Source of the DNA: Candidatus Nitrosotenuis sp.
Lineage (GTDB): Archaea; Thermoproteota; Nitrososphaeria; Nitrososphaerales; Nitrosopumilaceae
Length of the DNA stretch: 40,440 nt
Direction of reading: 5' to 3'
Assembly (NCBI GenBank): GCA_004322465.1
Contig: SCVO01000059.1
Span: 1 to 40,440 of the forward strand
A program made the translations under genes and the position numbers. The notes under the pieces were generated by a model. The model was not told where the DNA came from, searched no databases, and saw only the letters and a list, made by a program, of their open reading frames with translations. The first letter of the stretch is position 1. The number at the start of each line of letters is the position of its first letter. This document shows, one piece after another, positions 17,079-25,493 of the stretch.

Positions 17079-19179
17079 AATAGGAATCGACGTAGGCGGC
17101 ACATTCACAAAAGCAATCGCAATAGACATCAAAACGGGGCAGATTATCGGCAAATCGACTACTCCAACTACGCACAAGGCGCAAAAAGGCGTATCCGAGG
17201 GAATCGTATCTGCGCTATCACAACTAGTAACTGAATCTAAAATAGAATTATCTGAAATCGAGTTAATTGCCCACAGTACGACTCAGGCAATCAACGCTTT
17301 ACTTGAATCCGACACGGCAAAGGTTGGAATAATCGCAATGGGTGTCACGCCAGAAAAAGGAGACGTCATTAAAAGAACTAATCTTCAAGATACTACGTTC
17401 AATTCTGATCAAAGCCTCAAGACGGAACATGTCTTTCTTGACACATCACACTTAATTTCAGAAAAAGAAGTACAACATGCAATCAATTCCCTGAAAAATA
17501 AAGGTGTCAAGGTAATTGTCGCAACAGAAGCGTTTGGAGTTGATGATCCATCAAATGAAATGTTTGTAATGAAAAACGCAATGCAAAACGACATCCCGTC
17601 TACCGCATCGCACGAAATTTCTGGCATCTACGGTCTTGAAATTAGAACGCTGACTGCCGCAATCAATGCAAGCGTTCTTCCAAAAACATTTGAGGTCGCA
17701 AATTTCGTCGAAGAGGCAATAAGAAACGCAGGAGTGCGTGCACCGTTGATGATCATGAAGGGAGATGGCGGAGTTACAAACATGGACACGTTTAGAACAA
17801 AGCCAATTCTCACAATTCTTTCAGGACCTGCCGCCAGTGTTGCAGGCGCATTACTGTACCTTAAGGTGACAAACGGAATATTCGTCGAGGTTGGCGGAAC
17901 TAGCACCAATATTTGTATAATAAAAAACGGCAAGCCGGAAATTCGATACGTCACAATAAAGGACCACCCAACATGTATCCGTTCCATGGATGTTCGCATC
18001 TTAGGCGTGGCTGGAGGCAGCATGATAAAGATTAAGGACGGAAGGGTGTGGAAGGTAGGCCCGCGAAGCGCCCACATTGCAGGCTTGCGATATGCGTGCT
18101 TTGCAGATCCAGACGTCTTAAAAAAGGGAAAACTCATCACCGTAAAACCAAAGGAAACTGATGTTGAGCCGTACCTTGCAATTCAATGCGATACTGAAAC
18201 GTTTGCAATTACAAATACGTGCGCGGCGAACGCCCTTGGAATGATAGAAAAAGACGATTATGCGTTCGCAAACCAGACTTCTGCAAAGATCGCAATGGAA
18301 TTACTCGGGCGCGAGCTCAAAGTGACAGGTCCAGAGGCCGCAATGTCCATAATCCAGACAGCGTCATTTGAGATAACAAAAGCCATTTCAAAAATTATGA
18401 AAGAGTTCAAAATGGAAAAAGTAAAAACGCAGATAATAGGAGGTGGTGGGGGTGCATCAGTACTGGTTCCATTTGTTGCAAAGCAGCTAGGAGTTCCATA
18501 CAAAAAGGCAGAGCACGCAGAAGTGATATCCTCAATCGGAGTGGCATCTTCGATGATTCAAGAAGAAATCGAGCACACCATATCAAACCCAACCCCAGCG
18601 CAAATATCAGATTTGCACAAAAAACTCCATGCCATCATGATTGACAGGGGTGCAGTACCAGAATCAATTCTAATAAACAGCGAATACATTGCAGAGAAAT
18701 CACTGCTGCGGGTGTCGGCAACAGGAAACGTGGAGCTCGATAGCACCGAAAACGCAAAAAACATCTTTACACTGGATGAGGCGCTTGCTCGTGCAAGTGA
18801 AATGATGGAAATCGGTAAGGATCTTGTCGAATTGAGCTTCGAGACGGACCATTATTTTGTATTTACAGGGCATGTTTCAGAAAAAAAGCTGTTTTCCAAG
18901 AAAAACAGGCACCATGTCCTGGTATTGGATAGATTTGGCAGAATGAAACTGTCACACAGAAATGCCAAAATATTCCAAGGGGGAAAGATATCAATCCTAG
19001 AAGATCTGGACGACTTTTTGGAATCCAGAAATAACGATATTGCGCCACAGGTGTATCTTTTGAACAATCTCAAACTGGTTGACTTTTCAAGCCTCACATC
19101 AGTGTCTCACATTCTAAATGCCGTGCAACAAGAGCTTGACAACTCTGAAAAAGCGGCAGTTATTGTTGAGATGACGTAG
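17059..19179 (+). CDS. Hydantoinase/oxoprolinase (HyuA) family protein
   Basis: 706 residues. The N terminus has the ASKHA-fold phosphate-1 loop IGIDVGGTFTKAIAID and the family element AHSTTQAINALLE; the central MKGDGGV and LSGPAASVAGA, VEVGGTSTNICI segments complete the nucleotide-binding core, and IIGGGGGASVLVPF lies near residue 465. Family members open cyclic amides (hydantoins, 5-oxoproline) with ATP, or carboxylate acetone-like substrates. Here no HyuB partner is visible. The ATG lies inside the last codons of the FTR1 gene, so the two are co-translated; the link with iron transport is unexplained. Confidence 0.85.
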   Translation: MNSRRIRIGIDVGGTFTKAIAIDIKTGQIIGKSTTPTTHKAQKGVSEGIVSALSQLVTESKIELSEIELIAHSTTQAINALLESDTAKVGIIAMGVTPEKGDVIKRTNLQDTTFNSDQSLKTEHVFLDTSHLISEKEVQHAINSLKNKGVKVIVATEAFGVDDPSNEMFVMKNAMQNDIPSTASHEISGIYGLEIRTLTAAINASVLPKTFEVANFVEEAIRNAGVRAPLMIMKGDGGVTNMDTFRTKPILTILSGPAASVAGALLYLKVTNGIFVEVGGTSTNICIIKNGKPEIRYVTIKDHPTCIRSMDVRILGVAGGSMIKIKDGRVWKVGPRSAHIAGLRYACFADPDVLKKGKLITVKPKETDVEPYLAIQCDTETFAITNTCAANALGMIEKDDYAFANQTSAKIAMELLGRELKVTGPEAAMSIIQTASFEITKAISKIMKEFKMEKVKTQIIGGGGGASVLVPFVAKQLGVPYKKAEHAEVISSIGVASSMIQEEIEHTISNPTPAQISDLHKKLHAIMIDRGAVPESILINSEYIAEKSLLRVSATGNVELDSTENAKNIFTLDEALARASEMMEIGKDLVELSFETDHYFVFTGHVSEKKLFSKKNRHHVLVLDRFGRMKLSHRNAKIFQGGKISILEDLDDFLESRNNDIAPQVYLLNNLKLVDFSSLTSVSHILNAVQQELDNSEKAAVIVEMT

Positions 19180-19196
19180 TTCATCAGCACAATCCG

Positions 19197-19239
19197 TTTT
19201 GCCGTTTTCTAGACTAATCATTCAATACGGATGGCAAAA
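19197..19239. terminator. Possible bidirectional terminator hairpin
   Basis: TTTTGCC (19197-19203) and GGCAAAA (19233-19239) form a 7-base stem with a long AT-rich loop in the 70-base gap between two convergent genes. The A/T arms would yield a T-run for either direction. Archaeal terminators do not need a stem, so this is only suggestive. Confidence 0.3.
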
Positions 19240-19249
19240 TGTCCAACAA

Positions 19250-19771
19250 TCAATCAAAATCATTGCCCATGACTGAAACATGCAGTACGACTAGCACTAC
19301 TAGTAATAGTGACAAAGCCACTTGGCCGTGAACCAAACGCCCAAAAAATTTTAGATTTCTGTCAGATGCAATTTTGAGCACTATGCCGCTCATCATGGAA
19401 ACAGTCATGACAATAGCCAATGAGAGTGAAATCGAGTCCAATCCCCTAAGAAGCATAAGCCCGTGAGCCATTCCTGCAAAAAAACCAACAGAGTTTAGCA
19501 TTATGTGAAAATTCAGCATTGGTTTGTACATTGAGAACATCGTTTTTGGCATTTCACTGCCAAGCCCAACTTTGAGTAACGGGAGTTTTTTAACAGAGTT
19601 GAATGCAACAAACAACAAATTTGCAACTGTGCCTGCACCAATTGCGACCCATCCCAATGCCTGGGCGGATCCATAATTGTCATCATCGGCATACGCGGTT
19701 GCCGGCACAAACAACAGTGCAAACAAGATTAAAAATAATTTATGTCGCAAAATATTAGAAAAAAAGATCAT
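19250..19771 (-). CDS. Membrane protein with four His, putative b-type cytochrome
   Basis: 173 residues: a cleavable signal peptide (about 1-28, ending TAYA-DDD), then four transmembrane helices. His residues are arranged as in bis-heme membrane cytochromes and ferric-reductase-like proteins: NFH and MAHG 14 residues apart on the second helix, VHG and VLHV 16 apart on the last. This spacing would stack two hemes across the membrane. No known motif for quinone or NADH binding is seen. The gene begins 4 bases after a small acidic membrane protein in the same operon. Electron transfer is an inference. Confidence 0.6.
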   Translation of the reverse strand: MIFFSNILRHKLFLILFALLFVPATAYADDDNYGSAQALGWVAIGAGTVANLLFVAFNSVKKLPLLKVGLGSEMPKTMFSMYKPMLNFHIMLNSVGFFAGMAHGLMLLRGLDSISLSLAIVMTVSMMSGIVLKIASDRNLKFFGRLVHGQVALSLLLVVLVVLHVSVMGNDFD

Positions 19772-19775
19772 TGGG

Positions 19776-20048
19776 CTACACCAGTTTTTTTGCTGCAGCT
19801 TTTCTTCTTGCTTTGTATACGGTCATTGCAGAAATCCCGCTGACGCCCGCAATGGTAGCCAACGTGACATACAGAACTAGGTTTGAAACGTTTGAATTGA
19901 CCGCGGTGCCTTCATGCTCTCCACGTTCTCCGTTTTCTCCAGATTCTGCACCTTCGTTTGCCTCATTTTCTGATTCCGCCATGGCTAATGCCGGCGCAAT
20001 CAACGTGAGCGCAACAAGTGCAATCAGTACGTATGATGATTTATTCAT
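19776..20048 (-). CDS. Small acidic signal-peptide membrane protein
   Basis: 90 residues: signal peptide (1-23), a very acidic Glu/Gly/Asn stretch with one GEHEG (about 24-50), a single transmembrane helix (about 56-78) and a basic cytoplasmic tail (KARRKAAAKK). It is not a recognised family. The acidic stretch would lie outside the cell and could bind cations. It leads a two-gene operon with the cytochrome-like protein (4-base gap), suggesting they form one complex. TATA box CCATTATATC on the minus strand at 20071-20080 is 27 bases ahead of the ATG. Confidence 0.7.
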   Translation of the reverse strand: MNKSSYVLIALVALTLIAPALAMAESENEANEGAESGENGERGEHEGTAVNSNVSNLVLYVTLATIAGVSGISAMTVYKARRKAAAKKLV

Positions 20049-20070
20049 GGTCTAATGTACGCATGCTGAA

Positions 20071-20128
20071 GATATAATGGAGCCGACCGTTTTCAGCACT
20101 GGGAACGGCAAGTGGTTAAAAATAACCA
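20071..20128. promoter_or_regulatory. Divergent promoter region with hairpin
   Basis: Holds the minus-strand TATA box of the acidic membrane gene (20071-20080) and a perfect hairpin TGGTTA-AAAA-TAACCA at 20113-20128. The plus-strand promoter of the PEFG-like gene lies further right (ATAATTTAAG near 20203-20213, about 26 bases before the ATG). The hairpin is a candidate operator for one or both genes. Confidence 0.4.
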
Positions 20129-20236
20129 ACCCATTTTCCCAACTACAGTTTTTGACAAACAAAACCAGTTCTTATTAATTGAAATTTGAAATCGCACCAT
20201 AGAATAATTTAAGAACATCTTTGTCAATGATGGAAC

Positions 20237-20710
20237 ATGAAGAATTATTTTTTTATCATTGCCGCAATTACAATTTTATCCATAATCCCACTTTCCTTTG
20301 CAGAATCCGGCAAATATGATCTCAAAATAGACGAAAACACATTCAACTTGCCTTACAGTTTTGACGGTAAGTTAATCTCAATGGATATCGATAAAGAATC
20401 AAAATCACTGTTGATTGGAACCACAGATGTGGTTGAATCCACGTTTGAATTATCATTTCCAGCAGAACTGCTCAGTGCTGAAAATGACGAATTCGTCATA
20501 CTCCTAGACGGAATTGAGACAGACTATACCGTGACGCATGAGGATGGCATGACAAAACTCTCACTTGTAATTCCAATCGCAACCGAAGAAATCGAGATCA
20601 TTGGAAGCGATGTGATTCCCGAATTTCCATTTGGAGCATTGGCAATAATGGGAGTTGTCTCAATTATGGCAATAATGCTGTCTAGATCAAAAACGATGCA
20701 ATTTAGGTAG
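20237..20710 (+). CDS. Exported protein with PEFG-CTERM-like anchor
   Basis: 157 residues: signal peptide (1-22, ending SFA), a beta-rich domain with acidic residues, and a C-terminal sorting-like signal: IPEFPFG, a hydrophobic helix, then basic residues (SRSKTMQFR). PEF/PEFG-CTERM signals are read by archaeosortases, which remove the tail and attach the protein to the cell surface; they are widespread in Thaumarchaeota. No catalytic motif in the domain. The end overlaps convergent purP by 8 bases. Confidence 0.75.
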   Translation: MKNYFFIIAAITILSIIPLSFAESGKYDLKIDENTFNLPYSFDGKLISMDIDKESKSLLIGTTDVVESTFELSFPAELLSAENDEFVILLDGIETDYTVTHEDGMTKLSLVIPIATEEIEIIGSDVIPEFPFGALAIMGVVSIMAIMLSRSKTMQFR

Positions 20711-21728
20711 TAATTTTATCTAATTTTTTTTGTTTTGTTGCCACTTTTATTTCTCTAGCAATCCTTCTACCCATGCTCATTGGAACGTCATATAGCAGTG
20801 TGGAATACGGCGAGCCGTCCATGTAGATGTTCGTTCCTGCAACTATTCTAGCTGAAAACTCAAATGTCCAAAACTTGCCGTCTTGATCATATACGCCCTC
20901 TATGCAAAACGGCCCGTTCATTCCGGGTTTGACTAGTCTCTTTGACGCCTTGACAAATCTCTCACCCATGTCATAAACAGCATCAAGCAATGACTCTCGC
21001 AAAACCATCGGACTGTTCCCTATCACATTAAATGAAGAAATGTAATTCATGCCCAATTGTTGTTCTGACGGAATTCTTGCCAGCCCCTCAATATCTGACT
21101 CGTGTCTTTTATCAACTCCGAAAAACTCTAGCTCGTCTTTTAACGGCGAGTAGAAAAACTGCAAGTAGGCCAGAACGCCCATCACGTATTCCTGTAGGTA
21201 TAGGTCCTTGTCGCTTTTGATGAGTCCAGTTTTGATTAGGTAGTTTCTCTTTTTGACATAGTCTTTTTCGCTAGATGTAAGAAAATACCCCTTGCCACCG
21301 GCAGCACCATGTCGCTTAGCTATTGTCAATCGTTTGATATTTTTTGGATTTGGAATGGATTTTGGGACGTTAAGATTTGCATCTAGCATTAGTTTTTCTT
21401 TGAGATTTCTGTCTGACTCCCATCTCAGAATCCACTTGTTGCCAAATACAGGAGTCTTGATGGATTCAATTTGTTCTGTGCTCATTTGAGAAATTAGCGT
21501 GCCGTGTGGAATCAATACTGCATTGTTTTTTTCCAAAATCTTGGAGCATTTGGAGCCAAGGACGTCAAGAAACGAGTCTACCAGAATTAACTCATCAATA
21601 AAACCAAATCTTCGATACAGGCTTTCGCGCTTTTTTTCGCAGACAAGCAGTGTTTTGAGACCTTCGTCTTTTGCACCCTTTAGAACCTGTAGAGCGCAAT
21701 GGGAGCCAAGGGTTGCAATCGCAGTCAT
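20703..21728 (-). CDS. purP: FAICAR synthetase (formate-dependent), purine synthesis
   Basis: Formylates AICAR to FAICAR with formate and ATP, replacing the folate-dependent step of bacterial PurH. 341 residues, ATP-grasp fold. Family signatures: N-terminal IATLGSHCALQVLKGAKDEG, the ATP-binding KRHGAAGGKGYF, LQEYVMGVLAYLQFFYS and the metal/ATP site FCIEGVYDQDGKFWTFEFSAR. It is close in layout to PurP of methanogens. Followed upstream (13 bases) by a small unknown gene on the same strand. Confidence 0.92.
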   Translation of the reverse strand: MTAIATLGSHCALQVLKGAKDEGLKTLLVCEKKRESLYRRFGFIDELILVDSFLDVLGSKCSKILEKNNAVLIPHGTLISQMSTEQIESIKTPVFGNKWILRWESDRNLKEKLMLDANLNVPKSIPNPKNIKRLTIAKRHGAAGGKGYFLTSSEKDYVKKRNYLIKTGLIKSDKDLYLQEYVMGVLAYLQFFYSPLKDELEFFGVDKRHESDIEGLARIPSEQQLGMNYISSFNVIGNSPMVLRESLLDAVYDMGERFVKASKRLVKPGMNGPFCIEGVYDQDGKFWTFEFSARIVAGTNIYMDGSPYSTLLYDVPMSMGRRIAREIKVATKQKKLDKITT

Positions 21729-21741
21729 CTTTTGATTTTTG

Positions 21742-21975
21742 TTAATCCGCAGGGTTTATGAAAGTTCCACTTTGGGTTTTAGAGACAAATTCAAAAATCT
21801 CATCAATCAGGTCCATCGAAATCTCTTTTCTAAGTGCTTCCGGAGTGGATTTTAGGACAAAGTCAATCAAAGACATGTTTTTTGGCAAAGTATCCGGGCT
21901 TTTTGCGTATACCGAATACACGGAAATCGCGTTCGATATTGCAACTATTGCCTTTTCCCTATCTGTGAGTGCCAT
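21742..21975 (-). CDS. Small conserved unknown protein
   Basis: 77 residues, soluble, helical, without Cys or clear motif. The arrangement MALTDREKAIVAISNAIS followed by FVLKSTPEALRKEISMDLIDEIFEFV is amphipathic and may fold as a helical bundle. It sits 13 bases upstream of purP on the same strand and 33 bases from the membrane-tethered regulator upstream, so it could be part of a purP transcript. I do not recognise the family. Confidence 0.6.
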   Translation of the reverse strand: MALTDREKAIVAISNAISVYSVYAKSPDTLPKNMSLIDFVLKSTPEALRKEISMDLIDEIFEFVSKTQSGTFINPAD

Positions 21976-22008
21976 GATTTTGTACGGATGTGAGTATAAT
22001 TTGTAGTC

Positions 22009-22695
22009 TTATTTTCGATATGCGCGAATTATTCTCTCTATTATGAGGCCGACAACTACAACACCAAGCGTTATGATTATCGACAGATAGATGTCAGTAG
22101 TTGGCTCGCCGGTTGTAGCTTGGTACATTTGGATTCCCGCATCTTGTGCAGTTTGCGGCGCTTCTGACGATTCCAATGCTCGTTGCGCCATTTCTGGTGC
22201 AGATTTCATCATGGGTGCAGCAGTTTGCGGCGCTTCATGCACGGCTGCTTGTTGGTGTTGTATGAATTGGGACGAAAACCATGTTGCTAGTGCGGCACCG
22301 CCGATTGTCGCAAACCGGTAAATTCGATTAAAGGAATTGTGTAATGATTTGCTCGACTTTGCCTTTTCGGACAATCCTGACGGTAAAATGACAATTGCAA
22401 ATTTATCAACAGTGTAATATTTCATGTCGTGCGACTTTGTGTTCTTGCCAGTAGACGAGATTGTTACAATTCCAGCATCCTGCATTTTTTTTAGATGGTA
22501 CATGACTAAGGGTAATGAAGTTTCAGTTTTTTGTGCAATTTGGTTTGCAGTCATGTGATCGTTGAACAATAGTTTCAAAATCGCTCTGCTCGAGTCAGAG
22601 CTAAGAAGTTCTCCGACTGTCTTTATTCTCTGATCATCGGTGGACAGAATTTCAATTTTTTCATTAATTCCAATTGGATCCTCTGAATCGCCCAT
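22009..22695 (-). CDS. Membrane-tethered ArsR-type winged-helix regulator
   Basis: 228 residues. The N-terminal half is a winged-helix domain (VGELLSSDSSRAILKLLF ... TANQIAQKTETSLPLVMYHLKKMQDAGIV) typical of archaeal ArsR/TrmB-like proteins. A hydrophobic stretch (about 135-148) and an Ala/Pro/Met/Gln-rich segment (about 150-190, with MM and PEM) follow, and a C-terminal transmembrane helix (about 200-220, IIITLGVVVVGLIIERII). It may sense conditions at the membrane. It diverges from the SIMPL gene over 91 bases with a TATA box each side. Confidence 0.8.
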   Translation of the reverse strand: MGDSEDPIGINEKIEILSTDDQRIKTVGELLSSDSSRAILKLLFNDHMTANQIAQKTETSLPLVMYHLKKMQDAGIVTISSTGKNTKSHDMKYYTVDKFAIVILPSGLSEKAKSSKSLHNSFNRIYRFATIGGAALATWFSSQFIQHQQAAVHEAPQTAAPMMKSAPEMAQRALESSEAPQTAQDAGIQMYQATTGEPTTDIYLSIIITLGVVVVGLIIERIIRAYRK

Positions 22696-22786
22696 AAAAC
22701 AAGGCTAACTCGATGCGTCTTTAAAAGATTTATGATTAAATCCTATTTGAATCAAAGGTTATAGCGCAACTTGCCCATATGGAATC

Positions 22787-23569
22787 ATGAACAAAACAAT
22801 GACAATCGCAGCAGCGACTGGAATCGTCCTTGTCATGGCATTTGCTATTGGCGCAATTCCATCAGGAAGCCAAGCACAGGCACAGACAGAGCCGACCCCA
22901 TACCCATCACGAGAAAAAACAATCTCTGTGAGCGGAACCGCTACTACGACAATAAAACCAGACTTGCTTAATGTTCAGTTTGGAGTAGAGGTTCAAAAAC
23001 CAACTGCCAAAGAGGCACTCGACGCAAACTCCGAAATGATGAACAAGGTAGTTGACGCAATCAAGGGAGTAGGAATAACCGAATCCGAGATAAGCACTGC
23101 CCAGTTTAGCATCTATCCGGTGTATGAGTCATACCAAGAAAAAGAGACAGGAATCTACAAGCAAAAGATTACTGGATACAACGTCTCCAACATAATCAAA
23201 GTAAAAACAACGAAACTTGATTTGGTATCGAACATCATTGATGCGGCCGTGGCTGAAGGTGTCAACAGAGTGGATACCGTGTTCTTCTCATTGTCTCCTG
23301 ACAAACAAAAGAATCTGAGCGATGACTTGTTGTCACAGGCAATAGAAAACGCAAGATCCAGAGCAGAAAAGGCATTGACTCCGCTGGACTATCAAATAAT
23401 TGGCGTAAAAGCAGTTGTTTTGGATAGTGTTTCAAGCCCGCCACCAATGCCATACTATTATGCAAAGGCAGAAGGTGCTATGGACTCTGTTTCATCAACA
23501 CCGGTGTTTTCATCCGACCAAGATGTCAGCACATCAGCAAGCGTAATCTTCCTGATTGGAAGCAAATAA
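22787..23569 (+). CDS. SIMPL-domain (DUF541) exported protein
   Basis: 260 residues: signal peptide (1-31, ending SQAQA) and one SIMPL domain from about residue 44 on (ISVSGTATTTIKPDLLNVQFGVE, ALDANSEMMNKVVDAIKGVGI, SEISTAQFSIYPVYE, VNRVDTVFFSLS, ARSRAEKAL). Bacterial relatives (BP26, YggE) form ring-like channels or help with oxidative stress; the role in archaea is unknown. The promoter GTTATAGC near 22758-22765 is about 26 bases ahead of the ATG. A pyrimidine-rich T-run follows the stop codon. Confidence 0.9.
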   Translation: MNKTMTIAAATGIVLVMAFAIGAIPSGSQAQAQTEPTPYPSREKTISVSGTATTTIKPDLLNVQFGVEVQKPTAKEALDANSEMMNKVVDAIKGVGITESEISTAQFSIYPVYESYQEKETGIYKQKITGYNVSNIIKVKTTKLDLVSNIIDAAVAEGVNRVDTVFFSLSPDKQKNLSDDLLSQAIENARSRAEKALTPLDYQIIGVKAVVLDSVSSPPPMPYYYAKAEGAMDSVSSTPVFSSDQDVSTSASVIFLIGSK

Positions 23570-23570
23570 T

Positions 23571-23590
23571 CTTCTCTTTTCTTTATTTTT
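23571..23590 (+). terminator. T-rich transcription terminator after the SIMPL gene
   Basis: TCTTCTCTTTTCTTTATTTT just after the stop codon is the pyrimidine-rich, T-run type of signal at which archaeal RNA polymerase releases; no stem is needed. It separates the gene from the next promoter (CACATTATAAG at 23641). Confidence 0.5.
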
Positions 23591-23674
23591 AGCCCAATCT
23601 CAGATATTCCTAAAACAACAATATTTTCCTGACTTCAATCCACATTATAAGCAACAAAGTGCATAAAGAAACTG

Positions 23675-24361
23675 TTGCAAAACGACAGAACGTCCGAATG
23701 GTTTGTCCCAAAGTTTGGCTCAAAAAACTTCAGAATAAGCATAGGAATTTTGTTTTTGCCGTACACCGGAATGGTCGTGTCTTTTGCCGCATGGGGTTCC
23801 CTTGCGACCGATTTTTCACCATATCGGCTTGTAGCAATCTGCGTTTTGTATTTTCTTGCGCTTGGAATATCTGCACACTGCCTTGATTCCATAGGAAGCA
23901 AGAGCAAACCGTGGGGATTTCTGTCCAGAAGAAAGATCTTGGCAGTGGCATTGCTCTCACTGGGCGGTGCGGTTGCGATAGGCTTGTACTATGCGCTTTT
24001 AGATTCGCCGCTTTTGATTCCGATTGGAATTGCAGAGTCGTTCTTTCTTTTTGCATATAATTTGGAGCTGTTCAAAGGGAGATTCCACAACAATTCTACT
24101 TTTGTTGTGTCGTGGGGCATACTGCCAGTGCTCGCAGGCTCTGTGATCCAGTCAAACTCAATATCTGTTGAGACGGTGCTACTGGCAGGAGTGGCTGGCG
24201 CGCTGAGCTATTTACTCATAGTCACATCAAGAAGGTACAAGGAGTTAAAGCGTCAATCAAAAGACAGCCCAAAAATACACCGAAACGAGATCATATTGCA
24301 GCTAACAAGCATCGGCGTGATTGTGAGCACTGCATCCTATCTATTGATAAGACATCTTTAA
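23675..24361 (+). CDS. UbiA-like polytopic membrane protein
   Basis: 228 residues with about seven hydrophobic helices. The helix-loop SAHCLDSIGSKSKPWG resembles the region of UbiA-type prenyltransferases that carries aspartates, but only one Asp survives and the second Asp-rich motif is not evident; the basic loop SRRYKELKRQSKD follows helix five. It is best called a divergent UbiA-superfamily candidate. TTG at 23675 fits the TATA box at 23641-23650. It precedes a chorismate-lyase-like gene by 4 bases, and a UbiE-like gene lies next, which supports an aromatic-prenylation role (inference). Confidence 0.55.
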   Translation: MQNDRTSEWFVPKFGSKNFRISIGILFLPYTGMVVSFAAWGSLATDFSPYRLVAICVLYFLALGISAHCLDSIGSKSKPWGFLSRRKILAVALLSLGGAVAIGLYYALLDSPLLIPIGIAESFFLFAYNLELFKGRFHNNSTFVVSWGILPVLAGSVIQSNSISVETVLLAGVAGALSYLLIVTSRRYKELKRQSKDSPKIHRNEIILQLTSIGVIVSTASYLLIRHL

Positions 24362-24365
24362 TTGA

Positions 24366-24821
24366 TTGATCGTTGTATTGTATCATACGAATACTCTTGA
24401 ATTATTAGCAGAAACGATTTTGAATACGCCTATTGGCCATGTTGAGCAAACAGTCGCAGACATTCTAAAAAGAAATGTAAGTTTCAGCGTAATCGAGCAA
24501 ACTCCAATGGATCAAACAGAATACCTGAGAAAGATAATCATCGCAGCAGATCAATTCCCAATAGTTTCCGCAACAGTACGATTCGATTCTAAAACAATTC
24601 CGCGGCACATACTGGATGATCTTTTGAGGAAAAAAGAGGGAATCGGCACAATACTCCAAAAACATCGCGTAATCGCGCATAGGCAGTCCATCGTAATCAC
24701 AATCAGCACTGACGGGAAAAAAATCACGCGTGACTACGAGATAGTGCAAAACGCGTCAGTCTGGTTTCACGTTTCGGAGGAAATACGGTTAGATCTTCTT
24801 TATGCCTGTCAAAATTGCTGA
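24366..24821 (+). CDS. Chorismate-lyase-like protein
   Basis: 151 residues of mixed alpha/beta pattern that recalls the UbiC/DUF98 fold: EYLRKIIIAAD, PIVSATVRFD and the P-x-x-ILDDLLRKKEGIGTIL element, with an Arg in the next strand (KHRVIAHRQSIV). Such enzymes release pyruvate from chorismate to make 4-hydroxybenzoate, a precursor of quinones and, in methanogens, methanopterin. I assign it by pattern, not by a complete active-site match. TTG start 4 bases after the UbiA-like gene; the 3' end overlaps the convergent methyltransferase by 33 bases. Confidence 0.5.
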   Translation: MIVVLYHTNTLELLAETILNTPIGHVEQTVADILKRNVSFSVIEQTPMDQTEYLRKIIIAADQFPIVSATVRFDSKTIPRHILDDLLRKKEGIGTILQKHRVIAHRQSIVITISTDGKKITRDYEIVQNASVWFHVSEEIRLDLLYACQNC

Positions 24822-25472
24822 ACAGTTCCAAGTCAACGACTGTCGTTTGGTTTTCAACCCGCATGATTTCATAATTTCTTCATAATCTTCCAACCACCTT
24901 GTGGAGCGTATCAATTTTGGAAGATCAGCAAACACGCTTCTCCATTTTGGCATAAAATATCCAAGCACATTCAGCACTACAAAATAAACGTCCCACAACA
25001 TGCGGACAATCCTGTTTTTCGGGTATGTAAAATCGTGAAGAATTATCACCCCATTTGGTTTTAAGTGATTCATGCATTTCATAATTAGATCTTTGGGATT
25101 GCAGTATTTTGGAATGTATGACGATACAATGCAGTCAAACTTTTGCTCAAGAGCGAGACTTTCGGCATCTTGTTTTAAAAAGGAAATCTTATGGTGCGGC
25201 AGCATCTTCCTTAGCGCCACATTCAGGTAACTTTCAGTGATGTCGACGCCAGTTATTTGGGATTCTGGAAATTTCTCTGCGATTTGAAATGTGAGTATGC
25301 CCGTACCGCAGGCAAGGTCAAGTATTGTCTTGCATGAGGGGATTTTTTTAATAATTTCTTTTTTCCAGTATTTGTCTTTTCCAAAGGTAGTTGTGTTTAC
25401 TATCCTATCATAAGTCTGCGAAGTTTCATCAAAAAACTTTGGAACTAAATCCTTTGGTGATTCTGTTTTCAA
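24789..25472 (-). CDS. UbiE/MenG-like SAM-dependent methyltransferase
   Basis: 227 residues, class I Rossmann methyltransferase. The SAM-binding motif I is ILDLACGTGILTFQIAE, with acidic residue in GVDITESYLN; the LKPNGVIILHDF motif and the DETSQTYDRIV N terminus resemble UbiE/COQ5, which methylates the quinone ring in ubiquinone/menaquinone synthesis. Other ring or lipid methylations are possible. TTG start at 25472 with a TATA-like TTTATCTA on the minus strand (25495-25502) 26 bases ahead. It converges on the chorismate-lyase-like gene. Confidence 0.75.
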   Translation of the reverse strand: MKTESPKDLVPKFFDETSQTYDRIVNTTTFGKDKYWKKEIIKKIPSCKTILDLACGTGILTFQIAEKFPESQITGVDITESYLNVALRKMLPHHKISFLKQDAESLALEQKFDCIVSSYIPKYCNPKDLIMKCMNHLKPNGVIILHDFTYPKNRIVRMLWDVYFVVLNVLGYFMPKWRSVFADLPKLIRSTRWLEDYEEIMKSCGLKTKRQSLTWNCSAILTGIKKI

Positions 25473-25493
25473 TGATGTGATTAGGGTTTGGTT

